Shown here in pieces: positions 12,446 through 19,981 of a stretch of 20,667 bases of DNA; positions within the stretch are counted from its first letter, which is position 1; each line of letters begins with the position of its first letter. The translations under genes were made by a program, and so were the position numbers. Under the pieces are notes generated by a model, which was given only the letters and a program-made list of their open reading frames with translations, searched no databases and was not told the DNA's origin. Source of the DNA: a virus; IMG/VR virus record IMGVR_UViG_3300033144_006271, positions 1 to 20,667 of that record, one strand, 5' to 3'.

Positions 12446-15144
12446 ACAGTAACAAAATACAAATCCAGCTGATCGTCGACGACAAAGGATCCGTCGCCGT
12501 CAAGCAGTTCGGCAAGACATCGGAGCAGACCTTCAAAAAGTCGAAGGGGCACGCCCTCGCGTACAGTGCGGCGGCGGCGGCGGCACTGTACGGGGTCGCG
12601 AAAGCCCTCGGCGCGGCCTCGCGCATGGCAAAGGAATATGTCGCCCTGGCCAACGTCCAGGAGGCGGCGGAGCAGAACCTGGCGGCGGTCATCAAGGCCA
12701 CGGGTGGGGCCGCCGGGTACAATCTGGATCAGCTTAAAAAAATGGCGTCGGGGATGCAAACCGTGACGACCGTCGGCGATGAAGTCATCCTCAACGGCAT
12801 GGCGATGCTGGGCACCTTCAAGCAGATCCGGGGCGAGGGGTTCGAGCGGGCCACAAAGGCCGCCCTCGATATGGCCCAGGTCCTGGGCACGGATATGAAA
12901 TCGTCTGTGGTGATGATCGGCAAGGCGCTCAATGATCCGATCACCAACCTGTCCGCCATGACCCGCGCGGGGGTACAGTTCACCGAGACCCAGAAAGACA
13001 TGATAAAGACGCTTTGGAAGGCCGGAGACGCGGCCGGGGCGCAGAACATCATCCTCAAGGAGCTGGAAGGCCAGATGGGAGGGGCTGCCGAGGCTGCGGC
13101 GAAGACATTCGGCGGGGCGGTTGAAGCATCGACCAACGATCTGGGAGACATGAAAGAGGAACTGGGTTTTGTCATCACGAAAAACCAGTTCATGATCGAG
13201 CTGGTCAAGCTGGCCGGGCAGCAGTTCAGGCAGATGGGGCAGTATGTCCAGGAGAACCGGCAACATCTCATGGAGCTGGTGAAGTCGGGGATCCTCGGGC
13301 TGGTCGACGGCATCATAAAAACAATCGAGGTCATGCGCTTTTTCCATAACGCCTGGCTCGGCATCAAGCTGGTCGGGACGGCGGCGATAGATAGTCTGAA
13401 AGCTGCTATTGGCTCATTGGGCGTAGCCTTTTACGCCATTTTGGAAACTATTGTGAAGGGCTACCGCATGATTTTTGAGCAGTTAGAGCGGTTGCCTATC
13501 ATCGGAGAAAAGTTTGCGGGCATAACAAGCCATTTAGAAACTATAGAGAGCGGCTTTAGAGGAGCGAAAGAGGGCTGTATAGATTTTGCTAAATCTTCTT
13601 TTGATGTGACAAAGAGTGTCGCCGCCGACATCGAAAAAACGAATAAAACCTATGACACGGTCATCGGCACGGTCGAGGGGTGGAAAAAGAAGATCGCCGA
13701 GATCCCGGTCGCGCAGGTGAAAGCATCGGAAGCGGTCGTCAAGGCCGTGGGCTCGCAGGTCGAAACGGTGACTACGCTTACAAGGGCCGAAGTTAAGGCC
13801 GCCGAGAAAGCCGCAAAAGAAAAGATCAAAGCCGCCAAGGACTTTGCCAAGGAATCCACCCGGATCTATGAACGGCTGGTCGATGACGTCAGCAAAAACG
13901 CCCTGAGCGAATATCAATACAAGGACAAGCTCCTCGATAAGCAGTACTCGGAATACAAAAGACACCTCGTATCACTGGGGAAGGAAAACGCCACCTATGC
14001 CGACGGGGTGAACCTCCTCGACAAATGGCTGGCGGGCGAAAAACGGAAACTCCGGGATGATGAAGTGCGCAAGCACGGATCCGTCGTGGATCGGCTGACC
14101 CTGGATTGGAAAGAATATCAGCGGGAGGGCATCGACGCGAACCGGATAATGTACGACGCGATCAACGCCGGGGCGATGGAGTTGGAGAGCCAGCTTTCCG
14201 ACAACTTCTTTAATATCCTTACCGGGAACATGGACAAGGTCAAGCTCGATTGGGATTCAATGTGGAGCGCAATGGCCCGGTCCGTCGCTGATCATATGGC
14301 GCGCATAGCGACTGAGATGGCGGTAAACACTGCGGTAAAAGCCGTATCCACTGGTATGGACTGGCTTGGCACGGCGCTGGGCTGGTGGGAAACCGGATCA
14401 TGGTTGATCAAGAAACAGCAGATGGCGGTCCTGCATCCCGGCGAGATGGTGATCCCGGCGGACGTGGCGGAGCAGGTTCGGAGTGGAATCGGTGGGCCTT
14501 CGATGGGGTCACAGTCGGCGCTGGGGGAGGGATTCCCTGCCACTGTAACTGGATATGAGGCTGAAGTTGATGCCGCTGTGATGGGTTCATTACAACAATC
14601 GGGAAGGTCTATGCTTGCCATGACGGTCGCGAATGCTGTAATGACCGGGGCATTTGCCGTTAATCCAATGGGGTTTGCTGTTGCGATCGGGAAAGCCATG
14701 ATTACTGGGATTCTAGCCGAACAAGTAATGGAAGCCTTCAAAGGACTTGAAGACGTGATGCCCGCGGGTTTCGGTGGTTTTTCTGGTTTTGGAGACTCCG
14801 GGTCTTTAGCCGGAGTTAGTGCCGACAGCATGATGGGTGTCAGTATCAGTGGTATGGCCGGCGAAGATGGCGGTGGTTGGAAATGTGGCGGCATCTCCTA
14901 CGGTCCCTTGTCCGGGCACGACGAGAAACTGCATGGCATTGAGGCCGTCGTCCCACTGCCAAACGGGCGCACGATACCCGTCGAAATGACTGGAGGAGCC
15001 GATTCGCCGGAATTGCTTGCCGAGTTCAAAAAGCTCCGCGCGGATCTGCAGGCCCAAAGTTTCGCAGGCAATCGTAATACGTTAAAAATGGCGAAGATAT
15101 TGGATAAGTTTGATAACGACGGCCTCCCCGCGGAGAGAACATGA
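12442..15144 (+). CDS. tail tape measure protein
   Basis: A protein of 900 residues from ATG 12442 (an upstream GTG at 12355 would overlap the chaperone extension). The N-terminus (IQIQLIVDDKGSVAVKQFGK) and the Ala-rich segment near 41-61 are typical of tape measures. Long helical Ala/Lys-rich stretches run through the middle, with hydrophobic segments near 290-360. Two tape-measure C-terminal motifs occur: HPGEMVIPA from residue 665 and a GGISYGP segment followed by HGIEAVVPLP from residue 831; normally one is expected. It sets the tail length and is ejected with the DNA. Bases 13385-13620 and parts of 14520-14880 are AT-richer than the flanks, suggesting mosaic exchange. The length implies a tail of roughly 135 nm, using about 0.15 nm per residue. 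Confidence 0.9.
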   Translation: MNSNKIQIQLIVDDKGSVAVKQFGKTSEQTFKKSKGHALAYSAAAAAALYGVAKALGAASRMAKEYVALANVQEAAEQNLAAVIKATGGAAGYNLDQLKKMASGMQTVTTVGDEVILNGMAMLGTFKQIRGEGFERATKAALDMAQVLGTDMKSSVVMIGKALNDPITNLSAMTRAGVQFTETQKDMIKTLWKAGDAAGAQNIILKELEGQMGGAAEAAAKTFGGAVEASTNDLGDMKEELGFVITKNQFMIELVKLAGQQFRQMGQYVQENRQHLMELVKSGILGLVDGIIKTIEVMRFFHNAWLGIKLVGTAAIDSLKAAIGSLGVAFYAILETIVKGYRMIFEQLERLPIIGEKFAGITSHLETIESGFRGAKEGCIDFAKSSFDVTKSVAADIEKTNKTYDTVIGTVEGWKKKIAEIPVAQVKASEAVVKAVGSQVETVTTLTRAEVKAAEKAAKEKIKAAKDFAKESTRIYERLVDDVSKNALSEYQYKDKLLDKQYSEYKRHLVSLGKENATYADGVNLLDKWLAGEKRKLRDDEVRKHGSVVDRLTLDWKEYQREGIDANRIMYDAINAGAMELESQLSDNFFNILTGNMDKVKLDWDSMWSAMARSVADHMARIATEMAVNTAVKAVSTGMDWLGTALGWWETGSWLIKKQQMAVLHPGEMVIPADVAEQVRSGIGGPSMGSQSALGEGFPATVTGYEAEVDAAVMGSLQQSGRSMLAMTVANAVMTGAFAVNPMGFAVAIGKAMITGILAEQVMEAFKGLEDVMPAGFGGFSGFGDSGSLAGVSADSMMGVSISGMAGEDGGGWKCGGISYGPLSGHDEKLHGIEAVVPLPNGRTIPVEMTGGADSPELLAEFKKLRADLQAQSFAGNRNTLKMAKILDKFDNDGLPAERT

Positions 15145-16541
15145 AAATCATAATCCCGACAACGATCACTGACGCGATGCTTGTCTCATCCGATGTTGCT
15201 GAGGACGATTACGACGAATTTGCAATGGGTACGGCCTACGACCCCGGCGATTACGTCATGGATACGACGGGCGTCGAGATCCTGACCCTCGATGTGGCTC
15301 CGGCCACCGACTGGGCGGCCGGGGATCTGCTTACCGGCCAGACCAGTGCAGAAACCTGCCGGGCCGTCGCGAAGCTCACCGACCTGACCTATCAGGTGCG
15401 TGAGCGGAGCGATGATTTTACGCTGGGCGAGATCATCGGCGTGACCGGGAACGGAGACAAACTGGCGGATCAGGGCGCCGCTCATCCCACGATTACCGTG
15501 GCCACCGACAAGGTCCATAAAATCTATGAGGCCCTCACCCAGGGGGCTGTCGAGACCCTGACCCTCGATGTGGCCCCCGCCACGGCATGGATAGCGGGGC
15601 GGACCATTACCGGCCAGACGAGCGGCAAAACCTGCCTCATCGTCTCAAAACTGACCGATCTCACTTACCAGATCAAATCACGCAGCGGGGCCTTTACACT
15701 GGGCGAAATCATCGGCGTTACCGGTATATCCGCGGAGCTGGCAGACCAGGGCGCCGCCCACCCAACCGTGGCGACCGCCTCCAATACGGGCAATTATCCG
15801 CCGACTGATCTGCTGCGGGACACTCCCCTCTGGTGGTCGAAAATCAGCTCGACGAACCGCTGGAAGGTATTTGACAACATCGTCGGCTCGCAGACGGAGC
15901 AGGCCGATCTGATCAGCATTTCCATCACGCCGGGAATGATCGAGGCCATAGCGTTTCTCAATCTCGACGCCTCATCAATCACCGTCACCATGACCGATCC
16001 GGTCGAGGGCGAGGTATATAACGAGACGATCAACCTTGTCATGACCGACAGCCGGGGCATCAGCCTGATCTATGACTGGTATTCCTACTTTTTCGGGACC
16101 TCCCCGAAAACGACGGACGCGGTGAAGCTGGACCTCTCCCCCTATCCATCCGCCACGGTTGCCATTGCGATCAGCAACCCGGATCTGACGGCAAAGGTAG
16201 GCGGGATTGTTGTCGGCCAGGCCGGGGATCTGGGTGTTTCCAGGTACGGCACCATCCTGTCCATTACGGACTATTCGACCAAATCAGCCGATGCGGACGG
16301 TAATTTATCAATCGAGGAGAAGGCCTACTCAAAGCGTATGTCGGTACCGATGCGGCTCAGTAACTCGGTACGCGACGAGGTTTTCCGCGTGCTGGCGCAG
16401 TATCGAGCCACGGCCCTGGTCTGGGTCAACAGCGAGGACTATGCGTCGGAGATCATATTCGGGTTTTATAAGGATTTCTCGATCGTTGTGAAATATCTTA
16501 CGTACAGTGATTGCGAAATCGAAATTGAAGGTCTGACATAA
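15141..16541 (+). CDS. distal tail protein with two inserted repeat domains
   Basis: A protein of 466 residues. The N-terminus (IPTTITDAMLVSSDVAEDDY) and the core from about residue 215 (TDLLRDTPLWWSKISSTNRW then KVFDNIVGSQTEQ) resemble an uncharacterised family of siphovirus tail proteins. Two copies of a ~78-residue domain interrupt the N-terminal part: residues 45-123 and 137-214, sharing LTLDVAPAT, TGQTS, KLTDLTYQ, FTLGEIIGVTG and LADQGAAHPT. They flank KVHKIYEALTQGA, which belongs to the core family. The C-terminus (from about 380) is a compact mixed domain. With no other baseplate-like gene present, this is the best candidate for the tail tip. ATGA overlap joins it to the tape measure gene. 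Confidence 0.65.
   Translation: MKIIIPTTITDAMLVSSDVAEDDYDEFAMGTAYDPGDYVMDTTGVEILTLDVAPATDWAAGDLLTGQTSAETCRAVAKLTDLTYQVRERSDDFTLGEIIGVTGNGDKLADQGAAHPTITVATDKVHKIYEALTQGAVETLTLDVAPATAWIAGRTITGQTSGKTCLIVSKLTDLTYQIKSRSGAFTLGEIIGVTGISAELADQGAAHPTVATASNTGNYPPTDLLRDTPLWWSKISSTNRWKVFDNIVGSQTEQADLISISITPGMIEAIAFLNLDASSITVTMTDPVEGEVYNETINLVMTDSRGISLIYDWYSYFFGTSPKTTDAVKLDLSPYPSATVAIAISNPDLTAKVGGIVVGQAGDLGVSRYGTILSITDYSTKSADADGNLSIEEKAYSKRMSVPMRLSNSVRDEVFRVLAQYRATALVWVNSEDYASEIIFGFYKDFSIVVKYLTYSDCEIEIEGLT
15273..15509 (+). repeat. inserted tail domain, copy 1
   Basis: Encodes residues 45-123 of the distal tail protein. It is alignable almost without gaps to copy 2 (15549-15782); the shared DNA includes CTGACCCTCGATGTGGC. 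Silent and replacement differences are spread throughout, so the duplication is not recent. Confidence 0.85.
15549..15782 (+). repeat. inserted tail domain, copy 2
   Basis: Encodes residues 137-214 of the distal tail protein. It is separated from copy 1 by 13 codons of what looks like the original protein, so the two copies sit on either side of a core segment rather than in direct tandem. Confidence 0.85.
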
Positions 16542-16552
16542 GGAGAAAGATC

Positions 16553-17536
16553 ATGCCTATTACAACATTACCGGAAGCCCCAAGCCGCAGCACTCCGGCC
16601 ACGTTCTCGGATCTGGCGGATGCCCTTCTGGGTGCCCTGGAGACGTTCGTCACTGAGGCCAACGCCCTCGAGACAAACGTCAACGCGAAAGAGGTGCTGG
16701 CTGTGGCAGCCGCCGTGGCAGCGGAGGCCTCGGAGGCCGTGGCAATGGCTGCAGCAAATTACGTCGGCCCCTGGGCAGATCAGGTCGGAGCGGCGGCGGT
16801 GCCCTATGCCGTGTCGCATCTCGATCAATACTGGCAGCTCTCTGAGAACCTGGCCGACGTCACGGCCAAAACACCGGGGACGGACGCGGAATGGATTAGA
16901 ATAGGGTGGACGGTCAAGACGATGCAGGAGGCCGTATACGCGGCCGACGCTGAGGCCTCAGACACCTACGTTATCACGCTTTCCCCGGTCCCGGCGGCTT
17001 ATTTTGCAGGCATGATGATCACGTTTAAAGCCAACACCGCAAATACCGGCGCCTGCACAATCGATGTTAATGAGCTTGGGGCGAAGTCTATCAAAAAACA
17101 GCTGGACCAGTCCCTCGCCGATGGAGATATAAAAGCGGGCCAATTAGTGGCCCTGATCTATGACGGGACGAATTTTCAGATGTTGAGTCAACTCGGAGCC
17201 GAAACGGCCACCCTCGCCATCGGCTCTGTCGGTGGCGGAGCGCAAGCGCTCGACCTTTCCCGTGCCCGGAACTTCACCATGACCATCGACACCGCTGAAA
17301 CTACAATTTCTTTCACGAATCCACCGGCCTCTCCGACCCTCTGTGTGTTTTCCTTATGGATGACCAATCTCGGGAGTCAGACAACCAACTGGCCCGCAGC
17401 CCTCCACACCGCCACCGGGGGGGCGTTACCAACCCCGACTGCCAGCGGCATAGACCTGTGGGTAGTTGCGACTACAAATGGCGGCACATCGTATACCCTG
17501 ATTGGATATGTGCTCGACTTCCAGGCGGCGGCGTAA
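16553..17536 (+). CDS. tail fibre protein
   Basis: A protein of 327 residues. The start PSRSTPATFSDLADALLGAL with TFVTEANALETNVNAKEVLA is the usual N-terminal attachment segment of phage tail fibres, followed by an Ala/Glu helix. The middle (SDTYVITLSPVPAAYFAGMM, then FKANTANTGACTIDVNELGA and KSIKKQ) is a repeat unit typical of receptor-binding fibres. The C-terminus is beta-rich, Thr/Gly-rich and likely trimerises or binds the host surface. AGGAGA at 16541-16546 lies six bases before the ATG. Its TAA overlaps the next start (TAATG), so the LamG-like protein is co-translated. Confidence 0.8.
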   Translation: MPITTLPEAPSRSTPATFSDLADALLGALETFVTEANALETNVNAKEVLAVAAAVAAEASEAVAMAAANYVGPWADQVGAAAVPYAVSHLDQYWQLSENLADVTAKTPGTDAEWIRIGWTVKTMQEAVYAADAEASDTYVITLSPVPAAYFAGMMITFKANTANTGACTIDVNELGAKSIKKQLDQSLADGDIKAGQLVALIYDGTNFQMLSQLGAETATLAIGSVGGGAQALDLSRARNFTMTIDTAETTISFTNPPASPTLCVFSLWMTNLGSQTTNWPAALHTATGGALPTPTASGIDLWVVATTNGGTSYTLIGYVLDFQAAA

Positions 17537-18279
17537 TGGATGCGCTCCAGATGATGATGGCGGCTGCAGGTGAAATAACCTGGGAAAATTGGGACGAGCT
17601 TTCAGAGTCCGGGCTTGCAAGTGATGACATATTTGTCTGCCTTATGAGCAACGTAAATGCCGGTGGCGATGAAACGGGCGAAGGTGGCGGTCTGACTGGA
17701 GCAGACCTTGTGTTGACCGAAGCTGGAACCCTTGCAGGAGCGACTGGTGCCCCGCCTACACGAGACTTTGACGGGACTGATGATGTTCTAAGTATGACCA
17801 CGGCTGCGGCTGATGCGCTCTTTGGCAATGCAAACAACACTTGGACAATAATTCTCAAAGTTACGAACCTTGATTTGGTTACTCAGGACATCTTTTGGAA
17901 GTTTGATAATTCAGGAGCGACCGAGAATATATATTGCATCCAACAGGCGGATAAAATACCCGACTTTACCATTGAACAGGATAATGTAATTGAAATCGAA
18001 ACTGAAACCGATGCGCTCCAGGCCGCAACAACATATTATATTTGCTTGTGGACAGATGGGACGGTTGCAAGGTGTGGGTATTCGACAACCAAGCCAACTA
18101 AATGGTCGGATTTTGCTGCCGGGAAGAGGTCTGAGTTTAGCACAAATACGGGCGCGTTTTCTGGTGAAACCTTCGACGCTAACTCTTCGCTAATGGGGCT
18201 TTCTGCTGCTGGTTTTTGTGGTGGTGAACTGTATTATGTAGTGATAGCAAAAACCTGTCTTATAGACAACGATTCATAG
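17536..18279 (+). CDS. LamG/concanavalin-like tail-associated protein
   Basis: A protein of 247 residues from the ATG at 17536, which overlaps the fibre stop; the frame is open further upstream only inside the fibre gene. The central part has the pattern of a LamG/concanavalin-like lectin fold found in phage adhesins: RDFDGTDDVLSMTTAAADAL, NNTWTIILKVTNLD, then TYYICLWTDGTVARCGYS. Such domains bind sugars, so this is probably a second receptor-binding component or fibre tip. Base composition falls gradually along the gene (AT-richer from about 17560 on), which suggests separate acquisition. It contains several Cys residues, unusual in a phage fibre. Confidence 0.6.
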   Translation: MDALQMMMAAAGEITWENWDELSESGLASDDIFVCLMSNVNAGGDETGEGGGLTGADLVLTEAGTLAGATGAPPTRDFDGTDDVLSMTTAAADALFGNANNTWTIILKVTNLDLVTQDIFWKFDNSGATENIYCIQQADKIPDFTIEQDNVIEIETETDALQAATTYYICLWTDGTVARCGYSTTKPTKWSDFAAGKRSEFSTNTGAFSGETFDANSSLMGLSAAGFCGGELYYVVIAKTCLIDNDS

Positions 18280-18288
18280 GAGGGTACT

Positions 18289-18669
18289 ATGGAAGATGTA
18301 GTTATAAGAGAAAACGAAAAAGTGGCGTACAGGGGAAATCTGCCGGCAGTATTCAAGAACAGCAATATGAACTGCCTTGCTCTTGATAAATGCTCGTCTG
18401 AATCCAGACTTAAAAAGGGTATTTATCCTCTTAAAGTGGTGAAGCCTGACTACAATTCCACCACGCACAGAATTAATGACTTCATCGATGAAGTTGTAGA
18501 CGATGTTAATATCCAGACCTTTATCGTCAGGCCACTCACACAGGAGGAGCTGGACAAGAGAACGGTGCTGGAATACAGACAGAAAATCGAAGCGGAAAAA
18601 GAAATTATGGCAATCAAGAGCCTTATTGCCAAGGGCGAACTGCCGGAGGATTATGGCACCCTAGCATAG
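18289..18669 (+). CDS. small tail-fibre-associated protein, unknown function
   Basis: A protein of 126 residues preceded by AGGAGGG at 18278-18284 (spacing only four bases). The first ~80 residues are mixed alpha/beta (KKGIYPLKVVKPDYNSTTHR, INDFIDEVVDDVNIQTFIVR). The end is a charged helix (EELDKRTVLEYRQKIEAEKE) that could be a coiled coil. It is clearly AT-richer than the head genes. Its place at the end of the fibre module is where fibre chaperones or assembly proteins are often found, and the final coil fits that, but I do not recognise a domain. Confidence 0.55.
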   Translation: MEDVVIRENEKVAYRGNLPAVFKNSNMNCLALDKCSSESRLKKGIYPLKVVKPDYNSTTHRINDFIDEVVDDVNIQTFIVRPLTQEELDKRTVLEYRQKIEAEKEIMAIKSLIAKGELPEDYGTLA

Positions 18670-18810
18670 GAAGCGGACAGTATTCCTTGGAGATGCGACC
18701 TCCAAAAACCCCGTAGAGATCACGGGACGGGATGACCCGCTACCATCCGCACACCCAGACAGCGGAAAACATAGCAGGGTTACTTCCCAAAAGCAACTGG
18801 GAGGCAAAGC
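18670..18810 (+). ncRNA. hairpin-rich leader of the dam gene (candidate structured RNA)
   Basis: This gap contains no ORF but five possible stems in a row. They are TTGGAG/CTCCAA (18687-18705), CCCGT/ACGGG (18710-18726), CGGG-ATGA-CCCG (18728-18739), TCCGC/GCGGA (18746-18766) and CTTCCCA/TGGGAGG (18783-18804). The last stem holds the ribosome binding site GGGAGG (18799-18804) six bases before the dam ATG. The layout is that of a regulated leader: upstream fold plus an SD-sequestering hairpin. I do not recognise a known riboswitch or RNA family in it. The pairs were found by eye, and the individual stems are short. Confidence 0.4.
18783..18804 (+). promoter_or_regulatory. hairpin covering the dam ribosome binding site
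   Basis: CTTCCCA (18783-18789) pairs with TGGGAGG (18798-18804), seven pairs including one G-U, with an eight-base loop. The 3' arm is the Shine-Dalgarno sequence of the gene starting at 18811, so folding would block translation. Confidence 0.5.
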
Positions 18811-19569
18811 ATGAACAGTCCATTGGCGTACATAGGAGGAAAATCAAGGCTATCTGAAGCGATTATTAAAATGATACCCGAACATCAGGCATATTGCGAG
18901 GTGTTCGCCGGTGGAGGGTGGGTATTCTTCAGAAAAGAACCATCTAAATACGAGACAATTAATGATTTTGACAGCGACCTGGTTACCTTTTACAGGGTGC
19001 TGCAAAATCACCTTGAAGAATTTTTAACGCAGTTCAAGTGGTTGCTTTCATCGAGGGAGTGGTTCGAAGATTGGAAGCGTCAACAGGAAGCGGGCGGTCT
19101 GACAGATATCCAGCGGGCGGCAAGGTATTACTATTTACAACGGCACTCATTTGGCGGACGCGTGCGTAATCGGACGTTTGGTGTAGGTCAACTATAACTG
19201 CCCAGAATCAACCTCCTGCGGATCGAGGAGGAGCTCTCGGCGGTTCACCTCCGACTGGCCAGGGTGACAATAGAAAACCTTCCCTGGCAGAAGTTCATGA
19301 CACGTTACGATCGGCCGCAGACATTCTTTTATTTAGATCCTCCATACTGGAAAGCGCCGGTTTATCAGCACAACCTGGAGTTGAAAGATTATCAGGAGAT
19401 GGCGATTATTTTATCTGGGGTTGAGGGTAAGTTCATATTGAGCATTAACGACCTTCCGGAGATCCGGGAGATTTTTGGGACATTCAATATCAAACCCGTA
19501 ACCTTAAAATACACCGTTGCAAAGGAAAAATCCACAGTAGGGAAAGAGCTTTTGGTGAGCAATTTTTGA
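18811..19569 (+). pseudogene. Dam-type DNA adenine N6-methyltransferase with in-frame TAA
   Basis: A D12-class adenine methyltransferase of about 252 codons split by one in-frame stop, TAA at 19195-19197 (codon 129). The first half has the SAM-binding start SPLAYIGGKSRLSEAIIKMI and EVFAGGGWVFFRKEPSKYET; the second half has the catalytic DPPY at codons 176-179 (FFYLDPPYWKAP) and a normal C-terminus. Both halves are in the same frame and well conserved up to the stop (RNRTFGVGQL, stop, LPRINLLRIEEELSAVHLRL). The intact enzyme would methylate adenine, probably to protect phage DNA, at the right-end position where Mu has its DNA modification gene mom. The truncated first half lacks DPPY, so it should be inactive unless the stop is read through. 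A sequencing error is possible. Confidence 0.8.
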
Positions 19570-19716
19570 GCGGGTTCTGATGTGGTTGTTATAGGTTTTT
19601 AGCCTGGCGAATCGAGAAATTGAGATTCGACAGGGTTTTTGCGCCCTAACGGCGATGGTACTATATTATCTGAGTTTATCTGCAAAATATTCTGAGATTG
19701 TTTGTTCAACTATACA

Positions 19717-19749
19717 GGGAGTTGCGATAAATTGCAATCCCCTTTTTTT
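19717..19749 (+). terminator. intrinsic terminator
   Basis: GGGA-G-TTGCG (19717-19726) pairs with TGCAATCCC (19733-19741): about nine pairs with one bulged G and a terminal G-U, a short AT-rich loop, then C and seven Ts (19743-19749). It lies about 150 bases after the methylase gene and probably ends the phage late transcript. Confidence 0.65.
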
Positions 19750-19756
19750 GTGACTA

Positions 19757-19781
19757 TGTAGTCATTTTTTAGTCATTTTTT
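19757..19781. repeat. tandem TAGTCATTTTTT, two copies (possible transposase or regulator sites)
   Basis: TAGTCATTTTTT occurs at 19759-19770 and again at 19770-19781, sharing one base. The first copy is also half of the palindrome TGACTA-TG-TAGTCA (19751-19764). A third copy with 13 identical bases (TGTAGTCATTTTT) lies at 19953-19965. Repeated motifs near the end of a transposable phage could be transposase binding sites; an operator role is an alternative. Confidence 0.6.
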
Positions 19782-19952
19782 GGCGATACCTTATAATGGT
19801 AATAGAGTTAACTATTTAGACGGTGGATCGGTTTGACAACGCGGACAGGAATCACACCTTTCTTCCTGAAACAAACAGATCTCCATCTTTGATGAGGAGG
19901 CTAGACTTCAATCGTTAATAGACCCTTATGCCCATATCATAGTGCTACTCCT

Positions 19953-19967
19953 TGTAGTCATTTTTCA
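19953..19967. other. candidate right end of the prophage
   Basis: TGTAGTCATTTTTCA repeats 13 bases of 19757-19769 and ends in CA, the expected last bases of a Mu-like element (TG...CA). The next five bases, GTAAT, would then be the target duplication. The left end is outside the window, so this cannot be confirmed here. Confidence 0.3.
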
Positions 19968-19981
19968 GTAATATTTATAAT
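19955..19981 (+). promoter_or_regulatory. possible promoter for the MFS gene
   Basis: TAGTCA (19955-19960, four of six matches to TTGACA) is followed after 15 bases by a perfect TATAAT (19976-19981). The start codon of the MFS gene lies about 100 bases downstream. A similar pair, TAGTCA 19770 and TATAAT 19792, lies upstream with a 16-base spacer. AT-rich DNA gives such matches easily. Confidence 0.35.

Noticed and set aside
16553-19569. Diversity-generating retroelement at the fibre genes
   Set aside because: No reverse transcriptase ORF and no template/variable repeat pair is visible in the window.
19608-19640. CGAATC/GATTCG hairpin with a later TTTTT as the main terminator of the operon
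   Set aside because: Only six pairs with a ten-base loop, and the T-run is separated by six bases; the structure at 19717-19749 is far better.
19655-19753. ATG ORF of 32 codons after dam
   Set aside because: It has no ribosome binding site, reads through the terminator stem and T-tract, and shows no family features.
19833-19860. Perfect TTGACA as a promoter -35
   Set aside because: No -10-like sequence lies 16-18 bases downstream (the bases there are GC-rich, then ACACCTT).
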